Positions 35,207 to 47,307 of a stretch of 64,000 bases of DNA are shown here, one piece after another. Below the pieces are notes generated by a model. The model did not search any database. It was not told the origin of the DNA and worked only from the letters and a program-made list of their open reading frames with translations. The DNA is from Wurfbainia villosa (taxonomy: Eukaryota > Streptophyta > Magnoliopsida > Zingiberales > Zingiberaceae), in assembly GCA_025175895.1 (NCBI GenBank), contig JAKLTH010000218.1, forward strand, positions 75,001 through 139,000, in the 5' to 3' direction. The position numbers and the translations under genes were made by a program. Within the stretch, counting starts at the first letter, position 1. Each line of letters starts with the position of its first letter.

Positions 35207-37414
35207 TGTTAGTAATATATGAGAGATGTCCTAAGGCAATCGCCTTATGTATGAACCATTTATATGATAAATGAAGATTCACTATTTGAGTATACATGTT
35301 TTATGTATTTGATTGGATCTTAAACTCATTTATCAATGTCCACGATACGATTCACAGCATGAGAGAATTTGTGATTGGATCACAACTAGTGAGTATCTCT
35401 ACATGTGTAATTGTGATGTATCGGAATTATCCCTAGTCGATGAATTGATGGATTTGGACACCATCAATTCTGTCGAGACTAGCATGAGGTATACTCCTTG
35501 GTGTATCCAAGCAGCCGATTCTCACTGGCTGGAGACATAGTGATGTCCGGAGTTAATCGTGGATGCTAGTTATGGTAACTAGTTCATTGGAGTGACCAAC
35601 CGTAAGACTTCATATGGTTCTCTGCATATATAGATATGTCAATGAAGTTCTTACTGTGGCTTAAGTGCGATGTTCCTTTGACTTGCGGTATTCAAGTCAT
35701 CTTGATCATGGAGACTTATGCTTTGACATCTTAAGCAAACATCTCTAAGGAGATGTGGACCCGGGATGATTGGGTATAAGTCGAAGTAATCGAAGGTGTT
35801 TGAATAGCCTATAAAGGATTCACCACTCCTTGCGAGGAGATGTATACCCAAGGCCTCTCGTTGGATTGTTACTAAAGTCTTTGGCCAAAGAATTACATGT
35901 TTAGAGTAAGGTACTCTTCGATACGTGTGGAGTAACTAGAATCCGTAGGACGAGGAAATAATACTTGGGCTAAGTGTGACGTAGTCAGCCTAGTGGGGAT
36001 TGACACAATAGACCATGTCCTGAACCAAGTGGGTATAAGATGAGTGAAGGGAATGGGGCACGAATCATTCGAGCTGCTGAATGGTTTCAGAAATAGTTCT
36101 GGATCAACCATTGATCTTTTCGGTTAATTGGGGATCATGATGTACTACTAGGTGCCACTCATGATCATTCTATAATTAATGGTTAATTATAGACGGCCAA
36201 CATAAACCGAGAACCTATTTGGTCACACGCACAACGAGCGTAATCCAAAGGATTTAAAACGAGCTTGAGAATGAGATTCTCAGACCGAGAGAAACTAGGT
36301 TTGGTTGGACCAAACATAAAGCGAGCATGAAATCGTTTCAGTCGCAATGGAAGCGTGGATGGGCCAAGTCTTATGAAGATGTAATGGATGAACCAAAATG
36401 GTTTGGTTCTAATCCAATGGATGAGAATAAACCAAAGGGTTTGGTTTATTTTAAACGAATGAACCAAAAGTTGGTTCGGTTCGTTTTAACTTAAAATAAA
36501 CCATCATGGTTTGGTTTATTTTAACTTATCTTAATGGAGCGGGTTAACGGGCCTAATGGTTATGATCCAATAACCATTAAGAGAATTAGTTCTCTATAAA
36601 AGAGGGCTTAATGGATAATTAAGCCCTAATTGGAAGAGCCCTAAACCTAGTTGCCGCCCAACCCCATTGAAGGAGTTGCCGCCCAAGCTCCTTGGCCGCC
36701 CAGCCCCTTGTGCCGGCGTCCAGCTCCTTGCCGGCGACCAAGCTTCAGCCGGTGATCCTCCGGCGACCCTCCGGTGATCTTCCTAGGCCTCGGTGAAAAG
36801 GTGAGCACTTGGCTTCCTTGTTTTGGCCGGCACCTACTCCTCCACCAAGCTGTCCAGTTTTCTGGACAGCTTCTTCTCCTCTCGTCGGAGCATCGTTTGG
36901 ACGACTGTTAGAGCTCCGACAGCGGATAACTTACCGGGGATTCGATCTCCGGTAATCCTCTGAGGTGGAGGACGAAGGATTCGTCAATCGGTTGACGAAT
37001 ACCTCTCCGGAGAAGCGAGTTTTGAGGACTCGTTTTGGATCCGAATTTAGATTCGGATCGTGATCATCTCTCGATCACGTCGTCTTCAACACGAGGCTAG
37101 TAACCCGTACGAAGACGAAGCTCGTGGCTTAGCGAAGTCAACTCGAGGAACTCGGCGTGGATACGGATAGAGACAATTCTAGCGAGGATTGTTCCGGTTG
37201 ATGCCGTTCCCGCTACACGTCATACGAAAGGTATAACGTAGATAAATTTCCTTTTATTGCAAATTTAAATTTACGGTTATGTCTACACTTGTTGTAATAT
37301 GCATGCGTGTGTTGTGTGTGTTGTAATAAATAGGAGTATTTATTATTTTTTATTGCTTCCGCTGTGTTCATGTTTACGAAACATGATCGAACACACACAC
37401 ACACGCCAAACCCA
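35207..37414 (+). mobile_element. Copia 3' LTR
   Basis: It begins tgttagtaatatatgagag after the PPT and is collinear with 28022-30235, with few substitutions. The tail differs: acacacacacgccaaaccca replaces the 5' copy's cgccatgtgctaaacccaaca, so about 10 bp including the terminal CA are lost. Confidence 0.9.
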
Positions 37415-38543
37415 TAAAGAAATGATGGTACAAATATAATCCTTCAGAACTCCATCCATCTCCTCTCGGAGATTGAGTTCCTTCACAGAATGATACTTGA
37501 GACTCTTATGATCAGTAAGAATCTCAAACGTAATACCATATAAATGATGCCCCCAAATCTTCAAGGCGAAGATAATAGTGGCAAACTCTAAATCATGAAC
37601 TGGGTAGTTTTTCTCATGATCCTTCAACTAGCGAGAAGCATAAGAGACTACCCTGTCGTGCTGCATCAATACTGTGCCTAAACCCTGTAGAGATGCATCG
37701 GTATAAAGAACGAAACCATCGTCCCCTGATGGCAATACCAGAATCAGTGCTGACACCAATCTCCTCTTCAACTCCTGAAAACTAGTCTCGCATGCCTCTA
37801 TCCACGTGAACTTCACGCCCTTCCTAGTAAGATGTGTCAATGGCATAGCAATGCTCGAGAAACCCTCAACGAACCGTCTGTAATAACCGGCCAAGCCTAG
37901 GAAACTGCGAACCTCCTGAATCGATTTGCTCCCAGCCCTAATCGTGATGACCTCGATCTTCGGGGTCAATTACCTCTACTCAAACCACATGTCCTAAAAC
38001 TGATCAAGGTAACTGTAACGTGCACTTATTGAACTTCGCATATAGTCGCTTCTGTCGGAGCCTATCGAGAACAAGACGAAGATGCTGCGCGTGTTCCTCC
38101 TCGGAACGAGAATAGACCAGAATGTCATCGATAAAAACAATGATGAACCGATCTAGGAAATCCATAAATTCACGGTTCATCAAATCCATAAATACCGCTG
38201 GAGCATTGGTAATCCCAAATGGCATTACCAAAAACTCATAGGTCTTCTGAATGTCAGAATCTCTAACCCTTAATTGATGATATCCGGACCGCAGATCAAT
38301 CTTAGAATAGACTGATATACCTCTGAGCTGATCAAACAAGTCCTCAATACGTGGCAGGGGATATTTATTTTTGATAGTGACAGCGTTCAACTGCCTGTAG
38401 TCGATGCACAGTCTCATCGAACCATCTTTCTTCTTCATGAAGAGAACCGGAGAACCCCAGGGTGATACACTAGGGCGAATAAAACCTCTTTCCAAAAGTT
38501 CCTGGAGCTGAACCTTTAACTCGTTCAACTCTCTCAGGGCCAT
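37415..38543 (-). pseudogene. gypsy2 pol: reverse transcriptase and RNase H
   Basis: Minus-strand frame 38543-38004 is the RT palm/fingers: WGSPVLFMKKKDGSMRLCID, LPRIEDLFDQLRG, YSKIDLRSGYHQLR (first catalytic Asp) and VFIDDILVYSRSEEEH (IDD at about residue 137). Frame 37969-37628 continues with RSFLGLAGYYRRFVEGFS and RNase H FVLYTDASLQGLGTVLMQH. A stop near 37628 leads into 37627-37415 (YPVHDLEFATIIFALKIWGH, ILTDHKSLKYHS), ending DYICTII where copia interrupts. Frame breaks near 37970-38010 and 37628, and a damaged stretch between 38004 and 37970, make it inactive. Confidence 0.92.
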
Positions 38544-39334
38544 ACGATAAGGAGCTTTCGATGCGGTGACGTCCCAGGTATTAACTCAATCATGAACTCC
38601 ACTTGCCTTCTGGGAGGCAGACCCGGTAACTCCTCTGGAAAGACATCTGAATACTCTCGGACAATCGAGATGTCCGCGATCTGAGAGCCACCACTATCTT
38701 CTACATTGATCATAGATAATAGAAAACCTTGGCAACCGTGCAATAAAAGCTTCTGAGCCTGAATCACAGAAATGGTAGCTATACCGTCATCCCGGATGCC
38801 AGTGAAATCCCACGAGGGTTGGTTCGGAGGTCGGAATGTGACCACCCTCGTCTGACAATCAACTGTGGCATGATATGCTGACAGCCAATCTATGCCAAGG
38901 ATAATGTCAAACTCGACCATATCCAGTACCAATAAATCTACATTAAGGATGATGTTACCGAAATCTAAGGGACAACTTCGGACTTCCTGGGTAACGTCCA
39001 ATGTATCTCCAGATGGTAGGGAGACGACTAATCTTTGTGATCTACTAGTAGGTAATCTACCAATCTCTCTCATAAAAGTATGAGAAATGAACGAATGCGA
39101 ACTACCAGTATCAACTAGCATAATAGCTGAAAATGCATAAAGTGAAACCGTACCGCAAAATACGGATTCGTTGGCTCGCTGCGCATCCTCTCTAGTAATC
39201 GCATGAATCCGCCCAGTCTCTGGTGGAGGTGGAGGTGGTATCACTGCCAGAGGTGGATGTGTCTGGACCTGAGACTGATATGAAGGCGGATACGTGGGCT
39301 GATAGGAAGGCTGGTACAGGCCGCGATCGGGCAT
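38534..39334 (-). pseudogene. gypsy2 protease
   Basis: This minus frame shows a retropepsin domain: FSAIMLVDTGSSHSFISHTF with the catalytic DTG, then VDLLVLDMVEFDIILGIDWL (flap and ILG motif), and the linker YSDVFPEELPGLPPRRQVEF that normally leads into RT. It is open for 266 codons, with a frame change to RT at its 3' end (overlap at 38534-38543). The start at Met 39334 is arbitrary; in the family, protease is fused behind gag. Confidence 0.9.
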
Positions 39335-40843
39335 CGCGGCGGGTGATCTGAACTAGTGGCGAAGGCGCGAGCATCGTATCGCCGCTGCGCCGCGAATAGT
39401 CTTATGTACAGTGGTTGGGACGATCCGCATCGTGGTCCTAAATCGAACTCGTGACACCGTGACGCATCGGTGTACTCGCCCATGAATGCCATAGCGACCC
39501 TGAAGGGGTGCCTCTGCGGGCGTTGTGAAGGTCCGCCGCTCGCCCCCTCTCGAGTCCTGCATCGACGCAACGGTCCTCCCTGAATAGAAACCCCGGAAGC
39601 CACATGTTGAGCCTTCAATGAACAATCCCGGCTCAGGTGTCCAGGCAGTTTGCAATAATAGCAAACTGACTGTCCCAAGGTGCAGGCTTCGACGATATGC
39701 TCTCTCGATCCGCAAACAGTACAGTGGGTGTCACTAGTGGGCGGCCTCCGACTCTGCTGAGAAGACCGGGAGGGCCCAGCTGAAGATCGTCCTGATTTCT
39801 GAGGCCGACTAGATGCCCCGAAATGACTATGTTTCGACTGACTGCGACCACTTTGCTGTTGTCTAGTAGTCGGGTCGCTGGTCCGACTGTGGTTCTTTCG
39901 TCTTTCCTCTTCTTGTCATTGACCCGCTGAGCCGACTCGATCAACAAAGCTCTATCCAATGCCTCTCGGTAGGAAGAACTGCCAAATCCTGCTATCTTGA
40001 CCTGGAGATGCCCATCTAGTCCCTGAACAAACTGCATCATCCGTCACCTATCCTCAGCAACTAATTCTGGACAAAACCTAGCTAACCGATTAAATTCTGT
40101 ATTATACTCCATCACTAAGCGATTATTCTGTCGTAGACTCATAAAATCCTGACGTCGCATCATCTGATATGCCCGTGGGAAATACTGACTCTCAAAAGCC
40201 TCTCTAAATCTCGCCAGTAACTCGCCGCGATAATCGAGTCGCCGTGATATCCCACCAGATCTCGGCCTCACCTCGTAAATGGAAGGCCGCCAACTCTGCC
40301 TTCTCCCACTCGGAGCAGACCATATAGTAGAAGGTATGCTCCATCGTCTCGACCCAAGACTGAGCTACACTCGGATCAGTCTCTCCGCTGAATAAAGTGA
40401 AACGACTTTTCATTGACTTTGCTAATCCTAGAATCCGAGCTCGTGCCACAGCTACATCAGTAGGATAAGTAGGGGCCGTCGCAGGAGCTGGTGAAACTAC
40501 CGTAGATGGTGTCCGCCGAGTAGGGCAGAATCGAGAGTGAGGGCCAACCGGCTCCACTGATGGGCCTGTCAGTCAAGTAGCTCCCATCCGGGGGTGTTCG
40601 GTGTGTGTGCGCAGGGTCTCCCGCTGGTACATTGGATACTCCAGAAGCGGGAATCTCTGGAGGGGGAACCGCCGAGGACTGAGGATCCATGACTCCCGCA
40701 ACACCATGTGGAACCTGACCCTGATCAACATGCTCACCCTCAGTAGATCTCTCTGGCAAGTCAGTCGCCAAATATCTCAATGTCCTCTGTCGTGCCCGCC
40801 CCGCACCGTGTCTCGGCGCAGGAGCACGCCTACCTCGTCTCAT
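39241..40843 (-). pseudogene. gypsy2 gag
   Basis: The likely start is ATG at 40843 (MRRGRRAPAPRHG), as in related chromoviruses. The capsid core covers 40557-39633 in two or three frames: KSMKSRFTLFSGETDPSVAQ, AAFHLRGEAEIWWD, FPRAYQMMRRQDFMSLRQ, YNTEFNRLARFCPELVAEDR and MMQFVQGLDGHLQVKIAGF. A CCHC knuckle CYYCKLPGHLSRDC lies at about 39663-39622. Frame changes near 40560, 40250, 40040 and 39650 disrupt it. It lies directly after the leader and before the protease. Confidence 0.88.
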
Positions 40844-40899
40844 ATCTATTAAATGAATACAGATATTACCACAAATAAACACATATCAAATTAATCATC

Positions 40900-41120
40900 A
40901 TACCTATTTCACCGTCAGGAGAGGTCCCGTAGCCGGCAAAACCCCATATTGATCTCATAAAAAATCCTCGAATTTCCGAAACATAAAAATCATCGGAAAT
41001 CTATACCAAATCCAAAATTTTCCAAATTGCCTTGCAAAACCTGCCAATACATGGCGAACTCCAAAAAATCCAAAAACCCCTAGGAACTCGAAAACCTAGG
41101 CGCCTCGATACTAAATAAAT
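40900..41120 (-). other. gypsy2 leader and degenerate PBS
   Basis: The leader shares cctcgaatttccgaaacata with gypsy1. The PBS position (41104-41115) reads ctcgatactaa where gypsy1 has ctctgataccaa, so it has decayed. It stands 6 bp from the LTR end at 41121. Confidence 0.75.
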
Positions 41121-44100
41121 TGTCACGCCGATAGAGACCCCGCAGATTTAAAATCCGACAAAGATCTCCTCAGACGGTGACAATGCCAATTTACATACAA
41201 GGCCTACACGACCACTATACATCGGTCAACATGACCAGAATCCAAACACACACGCAAGTAATAAAATAGGCCTCTGGCCATCAACCAAAAAAATGAGTAA
41301 CATCTATCACAACTAGACTTACCCCTTCTGCCATCTGGGCAGGAATACTCAACCAAAACCAATCCAAACAAAACCGAAAAAAGGTCCATAAGGACACCAA
41401 AAATCCACGAATACAAATATCAACCTCAAAACCTAAACATGTCCTCTAAACAAAATGTCCAAACCATAGAAACAAATAACAAACAAAAACTTCGACGAGT
41501 GGGGTTAATAATTTGCACTCTCTACCTTCATCCTGAAATAAATATAAATCAACAGGGTAAGTTCAAAGAACTCAGCGGGTATAGTAGATATGCAAGGTAA
41601 GGTATATCTAACAATAAAAATCATGCCAGTACAGTCTCACATATAGGGTAAGCAAGAAATAAATACAAAAGGACTGTACTCACCTAAATCTCCTACCCTG
41701 ATATAGGAGAATGTGCCCTACTATAAGAGTCATCACCATATACAAATATGTATCCTGTATGCATGGCAATCATATGTAACATCTAAGGCATCAATAAAAT
41801 AATGCAGCAAACACAATACAAATGTGATCCATGCAAAGTGCATGCCGTGCCAATGACATGATCACCCCTGACGCCAGTCAGCCGCCTCACACGCAATGGT
41901 GAAGCCGAGTGGGTAGGGCTATGACAACTGTGCTGTAAAATACCAGAAAAAAAAAAAAAATTTTGCGTTTGGCGATGCCTGGTTAGGGATACACTTAGAC
42001 CTAACCTAGATCTAAATGGTTTGGGTTTAATTAATGGAGCTTAGGGTTAAATTAACCTAGGCTTAATCGAATTTTGGGCTAATGGATTGTTGGATTAAAC
42101 CCAAACCCACTAACCCTCAAACCCGACCCGTTAACCCATTAAAAGCTGCCGTTTTTTTCCTTTTTCCGTTTCTCGCCGACGCAACCCCTCGCGCGAGCGT
42201 TTTGCGCAGAGATCGCCGCCAACTCAGCCATCGGACGATCCTTCTTCCCTGAGCCCCTCTCTTCCTCCAACTTCCCCACTGAGCAGTCCCCTCTTCTCTC
42301 GTTTTCTCTCCTTCGCGTGACTTCTGCAACCCTTGTCGGCCGGAGATCGTCGACTTCTCTACGCGTGCGGACGGCGGACGGCGGACAGACGAGAGTAGCG
42401 AAGGAGGTTCGCGATTTGGGGGACTTGGGTCGACGGTGAGCAACCCATTTGGGGGTTTCTCTGCCAATCGCCGCGCTAGAGTCGCTTGGTGCGGGTGAAC
42501 AGGTGTCCGGATTGGAGATTTACCGCGGTTTTTGGGGTTGGGGTCACGGAGGAGATTACAACAAAGAAGGTAAGGCTCTGTTCATTCCTCGCTTTCCTCG
42601 ATCTCGAGGGGATTCACTTGTGGACGAAGGCTCGGTAGTCTTTCCGAACGGGAAGCCGACCTAGCGATTTGGGCAAGTTGGGAGCGCGGTGGTCGCCGTG
42701 AGCAGAGCCGCAAGATTTGGGTTCCGGGTCCGATCAAGGGGAGACTACGGTGGTGGTCGCCTTCATTAGGTTGGATTTGGGGCAAGAGGTGGGTCGGCAA
42801 ACAAGGGAGTTCCGGCGACGGATTCCACACCGTAAGCAAGATCAATTCTGCGGTTCTCTCAGAAATTCCATATTGGTAGAAACCGCTGAGGTGTTATCTA
42901 TCGGATGTTGTCGTAGGATTAGTTTGGCTGCCGGCTTAGGCAACGGTGGTTTTTTGTCGTACGAATATGGTGGAGGGAAAATAGTCACTGGATTCAAGTG
43001 CGTATAGTGTTGATCATTCTTTTATTTATTTATTTGTCGCTATGTAAATTGTTGCTGCCTAGAGTATTAAACAAAGGGGGAAGGCGTTGGTCCGTTGTAA
43101 GGAATGTAAATTAATTTTGGGAGGGTTGTCGATTCGATGGATTGCTTCTACCGTGTGTTTAAATCCCTAATTGAAATGGTGTAAATGATTATAAGTTGGC
43201 ATACTTGTTAACGTGAATGATAGATGTTAATTATAGAATTGATTGTGGTACGGGACAATGTAAGGGTTGTGTTTATAAATTAGAGTTATAAGCGATTCTC
43301 GCTTGATGATACTATAGAATCGGGTGGGGTAAAAAGGTTAAATCTTTATGAGATTAACTTTGTTAAGTCGAATATGGAGTTGGATGAGTGGGTTAGCACT
43401 CTTGCTAATTGACACGGTGAGTTAAATTAAATAGTCAAGCTTAACTCTTTGAGCTTCTAATTCGTATGGTTGTTGTATGCTCTCACTGAATGATAATTGA
43501 TGTTATTTGCAGGACGTGAATACTATATTGGTCCGCTGACTTGAGGACTCTATTACCACGTGCATTGTGGCGGTAGGTAATTTCCTCGGTCGGGTAGATG
43601 AAATGATTTTGATTTAGGCATAGATATGAACCTTAGGTGTTCATATTACCTTGATCATGCTCTGTTTATCGTTTGCTTGAACTTACCGTTGATATATATG
43701 TGTGCTCGATTATTGATAACGCATATTCCCTAGCATGATCTAGAACTTACTGATGTGATGTAAGTAGGTCGAACGGTTTAGGAGGGTGTAGATGTTCGAG
43801 TACGGAGGATGACATAAATTGTAAATTTGGCAAAAAGATCCTCTGTGGATAATTATGACCCTAGATGTAGGACTTATTCCATACTTGTATGTTGCACATT
43901 TATTCACCAACCACAGGTTGTGTGAATGGTCATGTTAGTCGTGGGACGGTGTCGCTACTGGACCGATGGTCCTATCTTGTCATGATCGATGAGTGACTCT
44001 ACTGGGGTAGAGAGTGTCTTGATCAATTGGGTGTGACTCTTTGTTGAGCAGAGAGTCTAGGGTAGATGTTCGTGATGTGAGACAAGACTTCATATCATTG

Positions 44101-47100
44101 CAGATGTGGCGACATCGTCTCCCTTGGGGTTGAGAGAGTCGTCACAACATCCCGCCTCCCGATTACTTAGAGGAGTAACTGGTGTGAGGGCATAGCATTT
44201 GTTGTGCCGCACTCTACCATTATTGACGATGGTTGTTGGAGTTGCGTGCAGTTGTCCTGGGTGCGTGGTACTCGACCACTCATTAGTAGTGTTAGTCGGA
44301 GTGACCAGCAGCAGGGACCCCCGTTGCGTAGCGAGCTACTTATGCTCATATGCTACTGGATCATACTACCCAACTCGGTCACTCGAGAGTGGTGGCGGCT
44401 GGAGTCGGGATAGTTGTCATGTCGTGCCACCTAGGCCACACTGGGGTCGTGGTAGCGAGTAGGGGTGCGCAGGCATGACCATGCATGTCGCATTGCCGTA
44501 TCATACGGTGGTTTGCATATGATTATATATATATACATACCTGCTTGTATATATATATATATGGATGATGGTGATTAGTATACATACAGATACAGTCTAT
44601 ATGGATACTCACTTTGATGATGCATTTGTATGTACTATGCCTGTTGCATTTGTTTGTACATATTCATACATGCTATTGCATATTCCTGTATGGTAGTAGG
44701 TTGATATTTGTATACCTATCGGACATTCACAGTGATACCCTTGACTCAGGTTAGGATACTGTGTTAGTACTGTACTGTTATACCCTATGATGTGATTATA
44801 TGCCCAGGTTGGATCAGGATAGAGTAGCTGACTGCCAGGTATGTCAGCATCGTTGATGTTCAGTTTTATTTAGTATATGCATGCATATCTACTGTTATGC
44901 TGATGTATACATGTTGTACGAGTAGATTAAACTGTTGAATGACATGTAATATTGATACACATATTTACATGTTTTCTCTGATTACCTGCTGAGTTTTACT
45001 CACCACCTCCGACCCTGGGTTTTTCTGTCGCCCAGGTAACAGGTAGACGACTTCGTGACGACTTGGAGCTGCGCCGACCGATCCATCCCATCTCTGTTTT
45101 TCGAGTCTCCCGAGGAGTTCGTCTTTGGTTATATATTGGACTTGTTTATTGTGTTTGGATTTTGGTCCTATGTCATGGACCTTAGTTTATATTTGGACTT
45201 CGTTTTTATGTTGTGGATGTTATTTTGGTGTTGATGTTTTTGTACGGTTTTAGTGCTGTGGTCTTGTCAGGTGGAGTACACCTGTATTTTGTTATGTATG
45301 ATGTGGGTATGCGCACTTTATTTCCGCTGCTATTATTTGTTATATATATACTGTTGTTGTTGTGGGCCTACGGGCCTTGTATTAACCCGAAATGTTGCCA
45401 CGTACAGGGGAGATGCTGTCCGTTTGATTTTCGGCTCGGCATGCTCTCGGGGCGTGACATGTGCACTTTGCCATCATTGCTCCTGAGTGACCGAGTGGAC
45501 AGGATGCTGTCGGAGTACACCTATCCTCCTACCCCAAACAGAGTGGGGGAGCTAAGCTCTCATCTCCCGGTGTCATAGACCAGAGGAGGGATCCCTGCCC
45601 GCTACCACGCTGCCTCATCGCTACCCATGAGCGGACCAGCGGAGCCTGACAGAGAAACTGCACACACCCTTCTGATGTACCACTAACCCATGAGTGGCAG
45701 TGTGTGCAGGCCATGTAACTGGCTGTGGGCTCAACAAAAATGGAACCCCGTCCAGCCAGCATGCAATCATGCAAGATGATGCATGCTACTAAAGCATGTC
45801 AATCCTACTCAAAATACCTATCCGAATAATATGTACAATCAATATGTACATATCCATAATCCAAGTAACTATGATCCAAATAAAAAACAAGGAAGATAAA
45901 ATCATATCCTATCACATGCATGTATCAAGTAGGCACCAACCATATACTAGGCATATAAACATGAAAATTATTGCATGCTATCCTAACTAGCATATCAACA
46001 ATGACTATATCTAAAAGTTAAGTCAAAATACCCGCCTGAATATATATCCGCAAAAAGAACCAAATCGTCACGACTGGGGACCTGCCTCGTGACCAAAACC
46101 TGCATACAACATAACTATTGTTAAGCACAAAATGCAATTCGCCGACAAATCGAATACTTAATCGATTTCGTTCATAACCCAATTAACCCAAATTATTTCC
46201 AATTTTCCTAAATTTTCCAACAGTCTTATTAACCCTTTTCCTACCACAAATATCCATACAATTAATTTAGCCCACTAAATCAATTGATAAAAATTTTGAT
46301 TAATTAATGATAAGCTAATTAATCAATTAAACCTGATTTAACCCGCATTTTAACAACCTAAGCCAAATAAATAAAATTTAATGGATTTTAATTTATCTAA
46401 TAATTGCTAATCAACTAACCTAATTCATCACCTACAAAAATCATCAAGATCAAACAATATACCAACAATAGATAACTCAAGATATACCTGCGATTGAAAC
46501 CTCCCAGCCATGGAAACCTCCCCGGCAGCCCTTCCCCTAAAGCCGTCTTGTACTCTTGAAAACGCAACTACAATACCACTGCCCTAATTCCCTTGTTCCC
46601 TATAGAAATCACAAACATAGAACACCACATCTCGTTACATTGATATCCATCTCAAAGGAAAGGAATCCTATCCCAGATTAAGAGAGAACAAAGCTTACCT
46701 ATCTCCGGTGACCACCGGCAGACTCTAAGCTGTACGCTCACTGTCGGCTTAGCTACTAGTTCCGGTGGCTACGGGCGCGTCACGATCGAACTGAGGGGAG
46801 AATGCGGCCACAGGTCCGATCGCTGGCGTCAATGGCATAGGAGCCGGCGCTCGTCGTCTAGGGCAGAGGAGGTCGGTGTGCGCGGCTGTGGACGACGCAA
46901 ATAGGGCCCCCACGGCGGTTGCTGCAAACCCTCAACGGCCTGAGCACCGAGAAGGCGACGACGTCCGCCGGCGCTTGCGGAGGAACGGTCGACGCAAGGA
47001 CTCGGGCTCGGGGAAGAAGGGATCGTCGGCGGAGAAGAGGGCTCGTGAGAGAAACTGCCGAAGGAAATTGATGTCGCGGCGGGGGGAAAAAAGAAAAGGA

Positions 47101-47307
47101 AAAAAAAAATAAATTTAGGTTTTCCAGTTTAGGTTAATACCCCTTAAATAGAGCCTATTTATTTTATCCCCGTTAAAATCTCGTACAGACTCCGTTTAAA
47201 ACCAAAAAAATTCCTAAAATTTCCTAAAAATCCCAAAAAATTTCTAGGATTATTTTCTTAATTATTTGGCCATTTAATTTAATATTTTAAATTTTCAGTA
47301 TTTAACA
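41121..47307 (-). mobile_element. gypsy2 5' LTR, interrupted
   Basis: LTR parts are 41121-41933 and 45465-47307 (about 2.66 kb together). The left terminus is tgtcacgccgatag; the right terminus taaca is at 47307. GC-rich leader at 46740-47080. A solo LTR fills the gap. The right edge adjoins caatcactaaatg of the SIRE-type LTR. Confidence 0.85.
41929..45464 (+). mobile_element. 3.5-kb solo gypsy LTR with 5-bp TSD
   Basis: The insertion 41934-45459 starts tgtaaaatacc and ends ggggcgtgaca, and is flanked by tgtgc at 41929-41933 and 45460-45464. Removing it rejoins the gypsy2 LTR exactly. Its last 60 bp (gtacaggggagatgctg...) match the 3' end of the gypsy1 LTR read on the minus strand, so it belongs to a related Tekay/Del-like family but lies in plus orientation. 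It has no PBS, PPT or pol. An (at)n tract with a short loop lies at 44524-44562. Frames at 42117-43007 and 45213-45578 show no known domain and resemble the GC-rich leader frames of the other LTRs. Confidence 0.9.

Larger units (their letters stand above)
28022..37414 (+). mobile_element. Near-complete Ty1/copia element (Tork/Angela-like)
   Basis: Two long direct LTRs (28022-30235 and 35207-37414), a PBS, a gag-pol region in canonical copia order (gag, PR, IN, RT, RNase H) and a PPT. It lies inside the gypsy2 RNase H region, opposite in direction. Left of it gypsy2 encodes SYHPGKANV, and right of it DYICTII, which are adjacent in an intact element. The 3' LTR lacks its last bases (ends aaaccca instead of aaacccaaca), and no clean TSD remains. 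The LTRs differ only at scattered positions, suggesting a fairly recent insertion. Lineage assignment rests on the RT-RNase H motifs and is tentative. Confidence 0.9.
24383..47307 (-). mobile_element. gypsy2: minus-strand Ty3/gypsy chromovirus (Tekay/Del-like)
   Basis: It reads right to left: 5' LTR (41121-47307, interrupted), degenerate PBS, leader, gag, protease, RT, RNase H, integrase with chromodomain tail, PPT, 3' LTR (24383-26316, truncated on the left). The coding part is split by a copia element between RNase H and the integrase zinc finger. The 3' LTR lacks its last ~730 bp because family A sequence abuts it at 24382. On the right the LTR end taaca adjoins a truncated SIRE-type LTR. 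Removing nested elements leaves roughly 10 kb, a normal size for the family given LTRs of about 2.6 kb. Confidence 0.85.

Noticed and set aside
42117..43007. A host gene with exons in the solo LTR
   Set aside because: Frames on both strands are short and lack known domains; the block lies inside an insertion with LTR termini and TSD, and resembles the GC-rich leaders of related LTRs.
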